Origin: Flavobacterium sp. UBA6135 | GTDB taxonomy: Bacteria; Bacteroidota; Bacteroidia; Flavobacteriales; Flavobacteriaceae | DNA: 59,290 bases | Reading direction: 5' to 3' | Assembly: GCF_002428305.1 (NCBI RefSeq) | Contig: NZ_DIVJ01000034.1 | Coordinates: forward strand, 1-59,290 | Shown here: piece after piece, positions 52,465 through 59,290 of the stretch | Numbering within the stretch: the first letter of the stretch is position 1 | How the letters are laid out: each line of letters begins with the position of its first letter | The notes under the pieces: model-generated | What the model was told of the DNA's origin: nothing | Database searches by the model: none | The model's input: only the letters and a program-made list of their open reading frames with translations | Made by a program: the position numbers and the translations under genes

Positions 52465-53463
52465 ATGAAACTAATAAACTTAGAGGCTCAGTCAGGTATT
52501 CCTAAATACAAACAAATTATTTCGTCTGTAGAAATTGCTATAGCAGAAAATCGTTTAAAAAGAGGAGATCAATTGCCATCCGTTAATAAATTGTGTTTGG
52601 AATTCTCCATTTCAAGAGATACGGTTTTGTTAGCCTATGATGAGCTCAAAAAGCGAGGCATTGTATTTGCCATTCTTGGGAAAGGATATTACATAAAAAG
52701 CACCGAATTTAGCTTTGAGCACCGCTATTTTGTTTTGTTTGATGAATTGAATGCCTTTAAAGAAAATTTATATAATTCTTTTTTAGAAGCAATTGATAAT
52801 CGGGCACAAATTGATATTTTCTTTCATCATTTTAATTTGGACATGTTTCGAAAGTTAATTAATGAAAGTAATGGAAATTATTCCAAATATATTATCATGC
52901 CCACTAATTTAAAAGGAGCGGCTGCCATTATAAAAACATTGCCTAAAAATGATGTTTATATTTTGGATCAAACCAATGATGATTTGAGTGGATATCCTTC
53001 GGTGCATCAAAATTTTGTGAAAGACGTTTTTTCCGCTTTAGTGAAAGCCAAACTTTTGTTGAAAAAGTATGAACGCTTGGTTTTGATTTTTCCGGGATTT
53101 AAAGAACCATTGGGAATGGTGGAAGGGTTTGAGAAATTTGGTGCTGATTTTTTATTTGAAAATACAATTATTCCAAATTTTGAGCATCAAATTATAAAAA
53201 AAGGGACTGTTTATATTATTCCCAATGATCGGCATTTGGTAGAAGTAATTGAACAAGCTAAAAAGCAAGAGTTGCTGATTGGTTTGGATTATGGGATTAT
53301 TTCCTATAATGATACGCCTTTAAAAAAGGTAGTAGAAAATGGAATTACTACGATTTCAACTGATTTTACAGCAATGGGATTGCTGTTGGCTGACATGATT
53401 TTGAACAACAAAAAAGATAAAATAGAAAATCAAAGCGACTTACTAATCAGAAAGTCGCTTTAA
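52465..53463 (+). CDS. GntR-family regulator with LacI-type sugar-sensing domain
   Basis: 332 residues. N-terminal GntR winged helix (about 5-75: IPKYKQIISSVEIAIAENRL, LPSVNKLCLEFSISRDTVLLAYDELKKRG) fused to a periplasmic-binding-protein-like effector domain (about 85-330). Divergent from the galactan operon; it probably senses galactose or an oligosaccharide and binds the ACCAGT repeats just upstream of itself. Similar regulators control sugar loci in Bacteroidota (the GntR/LacI hybrid type). Confidence 0.88.
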   Translation: MKLINLEAQSGIPKYKQIISSVEIAIAENRLKRGDQLPSVNKLCLEFSISRDTVLLAYDELKKRGIVFAILGKGYYIKSTEFSFEHRYFVLFDELNAFKENLYNSFLEAIDNRAQIDIFFHHFNLDMFRKLINESNGNYSKYIIMPTNLKGAAAIIKTLPKNDVYILDQTNDDLSGYPSVHQNFVKDVFSALVKAKLLLKKYERLVLIFPGFKEPLGMVEGFEKFGADFLFENTIIPNFEHQIIKKGTVYIIPNDRHLVEVIEQAKKQELLIGLDYGIISYNDTPLKKVVENGITTISTDFTAMGLLLADMILNNKKDKIENQSDLLIRKSL

Positions 53464-53474
53464 TGTTTTTATAT

Positions 53475-53927
53475 TTATTCTGCTGCTACTAGTTTGCTGG
53501 CACTACGGTATACAAATTCATTGTAGATATGTCTGCGTGCAAAACGAGCAGGCGATTCCGCATTCACCAATTTGATATAAGTAACTTTAGGTACGCCAAA
53601 ATATTCAAACGAATTTCCGTCTAAAAAGTTGATGTATAAAACTCCGTTTTCGAAATAAAAATCAAGAATTCCAGAAGTTGTCGTCGTCTTGATATACTCT
53701 TCTTTTACTTTCTCTTGAGTTTCAGGTGCGATACTTACTAAAAAGTGGTAGGCTTCAATAATTTCTTTACTGCGTTCTTCAGCGGCATGGCGTTCCTCAG
53801 CATCAGCAATGGTGTCAGGATGAATGTCTTTCATGCTGTTGCGGTAAATAGTTTTTAATTCCTTAAGGGTTGCTGTTTTAGTAACATCAAGCAATTTTCG
53901 GTATCCTGAGATTTTTTTTGAATTCAT
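53475..53927 (-). CDS. J-domain protein with C-terminal KTSC domain
   Basis: 150 residues. DnaJ J-domain (about 5-65) with the HPD tripeptide at 36-38 (KDIHPDTIAD). The KTSC domain (about 85-145: LYINFLDGNSFEYFGVP) is a small fold found in RNA- or DNA-linked proteins. Probably a small co-chaperone of DnaK; client unknown. Single gene between the galactan regulator and a DUF3185 gene. Confidence 0.85.
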   Translation of the reverse strand: MNSKKISGYRKLLDVTKTATLKELKTIYRNSMKDIHPDTIADAEERHAAEERSKEIIEAYHFLVSIAPETQEKVKEEYIKTTTTSGILDFYFENGVLYINFLDGNSFEYFGVPKVTYIKLVNAESPARFARRHIYNEFVYRSASKLVAAE

Positions 53928-54012
53928 AAGTTTCTTGACTACGTGTGGTGCACGTTTTTAAATTTTTTGCAAAAGTAGTCTTTTATATCCAAGAAACCTA
54001 TTGTTGAGTGAT

Positions 54013-54216
54013 TTACGCTTTTTTTGACAAAAATGTAACTAATCCTGCTACAGCCAAAACACCACCAATAATCATGCTAATCATGCCTTTATTATCTGTT
54101 TTACCAAACAATTCACCAATTTGAGAACTAGCGGAATCCATGTGATTCATGCCATAAATAAGTAAAGCTACACCAATGCCTAATACGACCAGACTAATAA
54201 TTTTTTTAGAATCCAT
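54013..54216 (-). CDS. DUF3185 family small membrane protein
   Basis: 67 residues with two transmembrane helices (about 6-24 and 44-62) separated by a short loop with DSASSQIGELFGKTD. Matches the DUF3185 pattern (GMNHMDSA). Function unknown. Confidence 0.85.
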   Translation of the reverse strand: MDSKKIISLVVLGIGVALLIYGMNHMDSASSQIGELFGKTDNKGMISMIIGGVLAVAGLVTFLSKKA

Positions 54217-54335
54217 GATTGAAGTTTTAGAAGTTATTAGTTAGCAAGGTAGGGCATTATTTAATAGGGGAATGATTTAATTTCTTTTTTGTAACTTTTT
54301 AAATAAAAAAAGAACCAATTTCTTGATTCTCTTTG

Positions 54336-54399
54336 CTTGATAGTGTGAGTTTGAATCTTACCTGTGACCGCCGAGGCGGATAATGAGCCTTCCGATTTA
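54336..54399 (-). pseudogene. Eroded tRNA-Met copy (outer)
   Basis: On the minus strand, keeps an AAGGCTCAT anticodon-arm-like remnant and ACAGG of the T arm. The CCGCCGAGGCGG palindrome replaces the usual anticodon-variable-loop segment. Third, most damaged member of a tandem tRNA series. Confidence 0.4.
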
Positions 54400-54404
54400 T
54401 GTAA

Positions 54405-54434
54405 TAAAAAAAGCTTCATATTTCTATGAAGCTT
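54405..54434 (-). terminator. Terminator of the inner eroded tRNA copy
   Basis: Perfect 10-bp stem AAGCTTCATA / TATGAAGCTT with loop TTTC (54411-54434) and a T run on the minus strand. Confidence 0.7.
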
Positions 54435-54441
54435 AACTCTA

Positions 54442-54500
54442 GTAGCGGGAACAGGACTCGAACCTGTGTCCGCCGAGGCGGATATGAGCCCTCCGATTTA
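54442..54500 (-). pseudogene. Eroded tRNA-Met copy (inner)
   Basis: Identical to the intact initiator tRNA over its 3' 27 bases (acceptor 3' strand and T arm). It then diverges into the palindrome TCCGCCGAGGCGGA and an ATGAGCCC anticodon-arm remnant; D arm and 5' acceptor strand lost. Confidence 0.6.
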
Positions 54501-54505
54501 TGCAA

Positions 54506-54535
54506 TAAAAAAACCCTCTCATTTCTGAAAGGGTT
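54506..54535 (-). terminator. Terminator of the initiator tRNA gene
   Basis: AACCCT (54512-54517) / AGGGTT (54530-54535) stem; T run on the minus strand, just after the tRNA 3' end. Confidence 0.7.
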
Positions 54536-54541
54536 ACTTAG

Positions 54542-54614
<73 letters not shown>

Positions 54615-54679
54615 ATGTTTCGGGTGCAAATATACAACCTTTTTATACAATTGCAATATTTTTTTTAATTATTGTGTTT

Positions 54680-54707
54680 TTTGATCGTTGTAATTTGGGT
54701 ATATTTG
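54680..54707 (+). promoter_or_regulatory. Promoter of the alanine symporter/era operon
   Basis: TTTG (54680-54683), 16-base spacer, TATATTTG (54700-54707), 13 bases before the symporter ATG. Close to the Bacteroidota consensus. Confidence 0.6.
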
Positions 54708-54720
54708 AGAAACAAATCAC

Positions 54721-56082
54721 ATGATTTATCTCACCGATCTTATTTCAAAATGGACTAACTCTTTGGAGTGGATGATGTTAGTTATGGTAATTGGTGGTGG
54801 TTTATTTTTGATAAGTTATGCGAAGTTTAAGCCCTATTTTTATTTTAAACACGCTCTTCAAATTGTTGCAGGAAAGTTTGATAAAACCGAAGATGTTGGT
54901 CAGGTAAGTCATTTCCAAGCTTTATCGGCTGTAATTGCAGCAACGGTTGGATTGGGCAATATTTCCGGAGTGGCTGTTGCTATTTACAGTGGTGGTCCCG
55001 GAGTTGTTTTTTGGATGTGGGTTACTGCTTTTATCGGCATGGGAATCAAATTTTATTCTTGTACGTTGGCAGTATTACTGCGTGAAGTGGATGCAAATGG
55101 CATTGTCAGAGCCGGTCCGATGTATTATATGTCAAAAGGTTTAGGGAAAATAGGGAAGCCTCTGGCGGTTTTCTTTGCATCGGTCACTCTATTAGGCGTA
55201 TTGCCGGTTTTTACAGCCAATCAGTTGACGCAATCGTTGATGGAAGTTTTGCAACCCAATACTTTTTGGGCGATTGGAGATTTTAATTGGAAACTACTTT
55301 TTGGTTCACTATTGATTGTGATTACCGCCACAATTATTTTTGGCGGTTTAAAGAAAATTGTTCGCGTCACTTCGGCTTTGGTTCCTTTTATGGTTGTGAT
55401 TTATTTGTTGGTAGCACTATTTATTTTGGTAACAAATGGCACTAAAATCTTACCCACTTTTCAATTGATTTTTACAGAAGCTTTCAATTGGGAGACTTCC
55501 GTCATTGGTGGTTTGTCGGGTTTAATCATCATTGGTATGCGAAGGGCTGTTTTTTCTAATGAAAGCGGATTGGGAACAGCTCCCATTTATCATGGTCAAT
55601 CCAAAACTAACGAACCTGTTCAAGAAGGTTTGGTTGCCATGCTCGGACCGTTTATTGACACAATTATAGTTTGTACGATTACGGCGTTACTGATTTTGAT
55701 AAGCGGTGTTTATTTGGAAGGCGATAAAAACGGTATTGTTTTAACCATGGCTGCTTTTGATCAATTATTGTTTGGATTTGGCAAACCCTTGTTGTTAATT
55801 TTGGTGTTGGTTTTTGCTTTATCTACGTTGTTTACCTATTCTTTTTATGGTACACAATGTTTAACTTTTCTCGGAGGAATAAAAATTGGCAAGTATTACA
55901 ACCCAATTTACTTATTGAGTATTATCTTTGCAGCAATTGCTTCTCTTGAATTTGTAATCGGATTGATAGATTTGGCATTTGCTCTAATGAGTATCAGTAA
56001 TATGATTGCATTAGTGCTTTTGGCACCCAAAGTAAAAGAAGCGACCTATCATTATTTTAAAAATCAGTATGGAAAATCATAA
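54721..56082 (+). CDS. Sodium:alanine/glycine symporter (AGCS family)
   Basis: 453 residues, about 10-11 transmembrane helices with AGCS signatures: SHFQALSAVIAATVGLGNISGVAVAI (about 62-87), GMGIKFYSCTLAVLLRE, RRAVFSNESGLGTAPIYHG (about 279-297). Takes up alanine or glycine with sodium. Overlaps the start of era by 14 bases, so they form one operon. Confidence 0.93.
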   Translation: MIYLTDLISKWTNSLEWMMLVMVIGGGLFLISYAKFKPYFYFKHALQIVAGKFDKTEDVGQVSHFQALSAVIAATVGLGNISGVAVAIYSGGPGVVFWMWVTAFIGMGIKFYSCTLAVLLREVDANGIVRAGPMYYMSKGLGKIGKPLAVFFASVTLLGVLPVFTANQLTQSLMEVLQPNTFWAIGDFNWKLLFGSLLIVITATIIFGGLKKIVRVTSALVPFMVVIYLLVALFILVTNGTKILPTFQLIFTEAFNWETSVIGGLSGLIIIGMRRAVFSNESGLGTAPIYHGQSKTNEPVQEGLVAMLGPFIDTIIVCTITALLILISGVYLEGDKNGIVLTMAAFDQLLFGFGKPLLLILVLVFALSTLFTYSFYGTQCLTFLGGIKIGKYYNPIYLLSIIFAAIASLEFVIGLIDLAFALMSISNMIALVLLAPKVKEATYHYFKNQYGKS

Positions 56083-56956
56083 AGCCGGATTCGTCAATAT
56101 CATTGGAAATCCAAATGTGGGAAAATCAACTTTGATGAATGCGTTCATTGGAGAAAAATTGTCCATTATTACTTCAAAGGCACAAACAACGCGTCACAGA
56201 ATTTTAGGAATTGTAAACGGAGATGATTTTCAAGTGGTTTTATCAGACACTCCCGGAATTATAAAACCGGCTTATGAAATGCAGGAATCCATGATGCAGT
56301 TTGTAAAATCAGCTTTTGAAGATGCCGATGTATTGATTTATATGGTTGAAATAGGAGAGAAGGAGTTAAAAGACGAAGCTTTTTTTAATAAAATCATTCA
56401 CACTTCCATTCCGGTTTTGTTGTTGTTGAATAAGATTGATAAATCCAATCAAGAACAATTGGAAGAACAGATTGCTTTGTGGAAAGAAAAAGTGCCCAAT
56501 GCCGAAATTTTTGCCATTTCAGCCTTAGAAAATTTCAATGTTAAAGAAGTGTTCAATAGAATTTTAGAATTGTTGCCACTTTCACCGCCCTACTATCCAA
56601 AAGATACCTTAACCGATAAACCGGAGCGTTTTTTTGTGAACGAAACTATTCGTGAAAAGATTTTAATGCATTATGATAAAGAAATTCCTTATGCAGTTGA
56701 GGTAGAAACGGAAGAGTTTATCGAAGATGAAAACATCATCCGAATTCGTTCCATAATCATGGTGGAACGCGATACACAAAAAGGAATTATTATCGGGCAC
56801 AAAGGTGCTGCTCTAAAAAGAGTGGGCGTTCAATCTCGTGAAGATTTAGAAAAATTCTTCGGTAAACAAATTCACATTGAACTTTTTGTGAAAGTAAGTA
56901 AAGATTGGCGAAGCAATGCGTTTCAGTTAAGACGATTGGGGTATAATCAGAAGTAG
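56069..56956 (+). CDS. era: GTPase Era
   Basis: 295 residues: G1 GNPNVGKST (about 13-21), G3 DTPG (about 57-60), G4 NKID, G5 SALE, and a C-terminal KH domain (about 200-295, ending SKDWRSNAFQLRRLGY). Binds the 3' end of 16S rRNA and aids assembly of the small ribosomal subunit. Starts inside the end of the symporter gene. Confidence 0.97.
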   Translation: MENHKAGFVNIIGNPNVGKSTLMNAFIGEKLSIITSKAQTTRHRILGIVNGDDFQVVLSDTPGIIKPAYEMQESMMQFVKSAFEDADVLIYMVEIGEKELKDEAFFNKIIHTSIPVLLLLNKIDKSNQEQLEEQIALWKEKVPNAEIFAISALENFNVKEVFNRILELLPLSPPYYPKDTLTDKPERFFVNETIREKILMHYDKEIPYAVEVETEEFIEDENIIRIRSIIMVERDTQKGIIIGHKGAALKRVGVQSREDLEKFFGKQIHIELFVKVSKDWRSNAFQLRRLGYNQK

Positions 56957-57261
56957 GTGATTGGAGTAATTTAGTATAGAGTATGGAGTTTAAAATTTCA
57001 GCAATTCAAATTCTGTGTTTTCTGTGCTTTCTGTGAGCTACACTTTTCTTAATGAAAGTCGCAACCTTTGCGTAACCTTTGCGGTTAAAACTTTAATTTC
57101 CTTAATGAAATAAAGCGAAGCGTCTTAAAAACCTTTATGTTAAAAAAACTTTATTTTTAATATTGATTCCATTTTACCAATTATTCAGATTTTATCAATC
57201 AGTGTTTAAAAAAGGTGATGGGTGATTGGTAATGGATTATTACGTTTTAAGAAATAAAAAG
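56957..57261. other. Non-coding spacer
   Basis: No gene seen. Contains degenerate flavobacterial words (CTTTGCG, TTAATGAAA repeated at about 57050 and 57102). Confidence 0.5.
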
Positions 57262-57759
57262 TTATTCTTCCAAAATTTTATCCATCAAAACTTCCAATTC
57301 TTTGGCTTGCTTCAAACCTTTTTTTCGGTTAAGACGAGCAATAAAATAGAGCAAAAACCAAATGTTTACCATGGCAAACATCACAACCAAATCAAATCCA
57401 TAGGCTTGATTTAATGACCATTTGGAAAAAGCTATCATTGAAAAAATGACAAATATTCCTGCTACTACAAAGTGAAGAAACATAAATAATGTCCACAAAA
57501 CAGGATCCGGGCCATACAAACCTCTTATAAAAGTATTACCATCTTCCATTTTTTCAATTTCTAAATGCAAATGAGGTGAATGTTTCTCTCGATGTAACAT
57601 ACCAATGTTTAGCCAAATATGATGTCCTAATACCTTTATTTTATAATCAGGTTCAACTTTTTCTTTCAGTTCTTCGCAACTGTTTAAAATGTCATCATAG
57701 GATTTGGTCACCACTTTATCAAAGCGATATCGAAGCGATATTTGTTCGTCTATATCCAT
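57262..57759 (-). CDS. Hypothetical two-helix membrane protein, 165 aa
   Basis: Soluble N-terminal 85 residues (DEQISLRYRFDKVVTKSYDD; LGHHIWLNIGMLHREKHSPHLHLEIE), two transmembrane helices (about 91-110 and 122-143), then a basic cytoplasmic end. Not recognised. Monocistronic between era and der. Confidence 0.75.
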   Translation of the reverse strand: MDIDEQISLRYRFDKVVTKSYDDILNSCEELKEKVEPDYKIKVLGHHIWLNIGMLHREKHSPHLHLEIEKMEDGNTFIRGLYGPDPVLWTLFMFLHFVVAGIFVIFSMIAFSKWSLNQAYGFDLVVMFAMVNIWFLLYFIARLNRKKGLKQAKELEVLMDKILEE

Positions 57760-57906
57760 CTAAATGTAGGAATGTTTAGGAAGTACTAATTTACGAATAA
57801 TAACTTGAAACGAAAAAAAAGCAGCTTTATTTTTTAAAAAAGAACGGTTTGAAAATCTTATTCCGCTTCGCTTTAAGTTTAAATGGTATACTTCAAACAA
57901 AAAACC

Positions 57907-57914
57907 TACCTTTG
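57907..57914 (+). promoter_or_regulatory. -7 element of the der promoter
   Basis: TACCTTTG matches TAnnTTTG, 22 bases upstream of the ATG at 57937. It lies inside the longer open frame that begins at 57883, so the true start is 57937. Confidence 0.55.
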
Positions 57915-57936
57915 CAAAATATTAGAAATTAGAAGT

Positions 57937-59247
57937 ATGAGTACTATTGTAGCCATTGTGGGAAGACCAAATGTTGGAAAATCAACGCTTTTTAATCGTT
58001 TGATAAAACGAAGAGAAGCAATTGTTGACTCCGTAAGTGGTGTAACCCGCGACCGAAATTATGGAAAAAGTGAATGGAATGGAAAGGAATTTTCAGTAAT
58101 TGATACCGGTGGATACATTAAAGGTTCAGACGATATTTTTGAAGCAGAAATCCGTAAACAAGTAGAATTAGCCATTGATGAAGCTGATGTTATTATGTTT
58201 GTAGTTGATGTTGAAGAAGGCATAACGCCAATGGATGATGAGGTGGCAAAATTACTTCGCAAAATCACTAAGCCTGTTATTGTGGTGGTTAACAAAGTAG
58301 ATAATGCCATGCGTGAAAAAGACGCCTATGAATTTTATAATTTAGGATTAGGCGAATTCATCACTATTTCAAGTACTTCCGGAAGTGGAACAGGAGAGTT
58401 GTTGGATGAACTAATCAATGTTTTTCCAAATAGACCCGAGCCTACACAAGAAGAGATAGAATTGCCTCGTTTTGCTGTAGTTGGTCGACCTAATGCCGGA
58501 AAATCAAGTTTCATCAACGCACTTATTGGGGTAGATCGTTATATAGTTACCGATATTGCCGGGACAACCCGAGATTCTATTGATACCAAATACAACCGAT
58601 TTGGGTTTGAATTTAATTTGGTAGATACTGCCGGAATTAGAAGAAAAGCCAAAGTGAAGGAAGATTTAGAATTTTATTCTGTTATGCGTTCTGTTAGAGC
58701 CATTGAACATGCCGATGTTTGTATTTTGATGATTGATGCTACTCGCGGATTTGAAGGTCAGGATCAAAGTATTTTTTGGTTAGCCGCTAAAAACAGAAAA
58801 GGGATTATCATTTTGGTTAACAAATGGGATTTAGTTGAAAAAGAAACCATGTCAACCCGTGATTATGAAGTGAAAATCAGAAAAGAGTTAGAGCCTTTTA
58901 CAGATGTAACAATTTTATTCGTTTCGGCTTTGACCAAACAACGTTTGTTGAAAGCGTTAGAAGAAACCGTTAAAGTTTTTGAAAACAGAAGACAACGAAT
59001 TCCAACTTCAAAATTCAACGATTACATGTTGAAATTGATTGAAGCCTATCCGCCACCGGCTTTAAAAGGTAAATATGTGAAGATTAAATATTGCATGCAA
59101 TTGCCAACGCCAACACCTCAGTTTGTGTTTTTTGCTAACTTACCACAATATGTAAAAGAAGCTTACAAACGATTTTTAGAAAATAAAATCAGAGAACATT
59201 GGGATTTTTCAGGTGTTCCTATTGATATTTATATAAGAGAAAAATAA
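57937..59247 (+). CDS. der: Ribosome biogenesis GTPase Der (EngA)
   Basis: 436 residues from the ATG at 57937 (MSTIVAIVGRPNVGKST). Two tandem G domains (first GRPNVGKS at 9-16, second GRPNAGKS at about 182-189; NKVD and NKWD motifs) and a C-terminal KH-like domain (about 350-436). Acts in maturation of the large ribosomal subunit. The longer frame from 57883 adds non-homologous residues and contains the -7 box, so the shorter start is preferred. Confidence 0.97.
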   Translation: MSTIVAIVGRPNVGKSTLFNRLIKRREAIVDSVSGVTRDRNYGKSEWNGKEFSVIDTGGYIKGSDDIFEAEIRKQVELAIDEADVIMFVVDVEEGITPMDDEVAKLLRKITKPVIVVVNKVDNAMREKDAYEFYNLGLGEFITISSTSGSGTGELLDELINVFPNRPEPTQEEIELPRFAVVGRPNAGKSSFINALIGVDRYIVTDIAGTTRDSIDTKYNRFGFEFNLVDTAGIRRKAKVKEDLEFYSVMRSVRAIEHADVCILMIDATRGFEGQDQSIFWLAAKNRKGIIILVNKWDLVEKETMSTRDYEVKIRKELEPFTDVTILFVSALTKQRLLKALEETVKVFENRRQRIPTSKFNDYMLKLIEAYPPPALKGKYVKIKYCMQLPTPTPQFVFFANLPQYVKEAYKRFLENKIREHWDFSGVPIDIYIREK

Positions 59248-59290
59248 AAATTAGATTTCTATTTTAATCCATTAAATAATTAAGATTCAT

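Noticed and set aside
57883..57936. Longer start for der
   Set aside because: Contains the TACCTTTG promoter box; Der proteins start at MSTIVAIVGRPN.

Overview
The window looks like a chromosome segment of a Flavobacterium-like member of the Bacteroidota. Supporting signs are the AT-rich sequence, recurrent TAnnTTTG promoter elements, SusC/SusD pairs with an ECF sigma/FecR pair, a C-terminal type IX secretion sorting domain, lipoproteins with acidic residues after the lipid cysteine, and core genes (era, der, initiator tRNA) of flavobacterial type. No rRNA or CRISPR array was seen.

Left part, about 1-15.4 kb: a dense defence island. It starts with a type IIG-like restriction-modification protein whose nuclease-coding 5' end is broken. 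A complete four-gene Qat system follows (KAP ATPase, QatB, QueC-like QatC, TatD-like QatD). A leftward group then encodes a Cro/CI regulator, an ImmA/IrrE-type metallopeptidase, a Panacea antitoxin and a two-helix membrane toxin candidate. Divergent from it is a CBASS operon: DUF2188 protein, two-helix membrane NUDIX effector, CD-NTase, E2-like protein without an E1, and then a second, membrane-anchored nucleotidyltransferase that keeps all catalytic residues. A HEPN-like protein follows. The second nucleotidyltransferase is the most unusual item in the window. Repeats that overlap both promoter elements upstream of the CBASS genes suggest control by the neighbouring Cro/CI regulator.

15.5-25.2 kb: after a decayed spacer comes an ECF sigma factor, FecR anti-sigma factor, STN-domain SusC transducer, SusD lipoprotein and an exported S9 peptidase. 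This looks like a ligand-sensing uptake locus, probably for a peptide-like substrate. It ends abruptly against a 5'-truncated S24/LexA-fold regulator, which marks a rearrangement junction.

25.2-35.6 kb: an orphan AbiEi-type antitoxin whose toxin gene is cut to 16 codons, an SRAP (YedK/HMCES) protein with an unknown partner, and an SOS-like mutagenesis cassette. The cassette has a self-cleaving XRE-S24 repressor divergent from dinB, a short dnaE and a DnaQ-exonuclease/GIY-YIG fusion, with paired direct-repeat operators between them.

35.6-42.9 kb: mobile and small accessory material. It contains an IS110 element with a frameshifted C-terminus and a possible bridge-RNA region, a four-gene cassette of unknown role (including a DUF5675 protein and two small membrane proteins), a heptamer repeat, a Y1-transposase scrap, and a TPR-HTH membrane regulator next to a T9SS-secreted protein.

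42.9-53.5 kb: a galactan/galactose utilisation locus. Two GH53 endo-galactanases and a GH2 beta-galactosidase cut the polymer, an SSS symporter takes up the sugar, GalM/GalK/GalT process it, and a divergent GntR-family regulator probably controls the set through ACCAGT repeats.

53.5-59.3 kb: core genome. It holds a J-domain/KTSC protein, a DUF3185 protein, initiator tRNA with two decayed copies, an alanine symporter, Era, an unknown membrane protein and Der.
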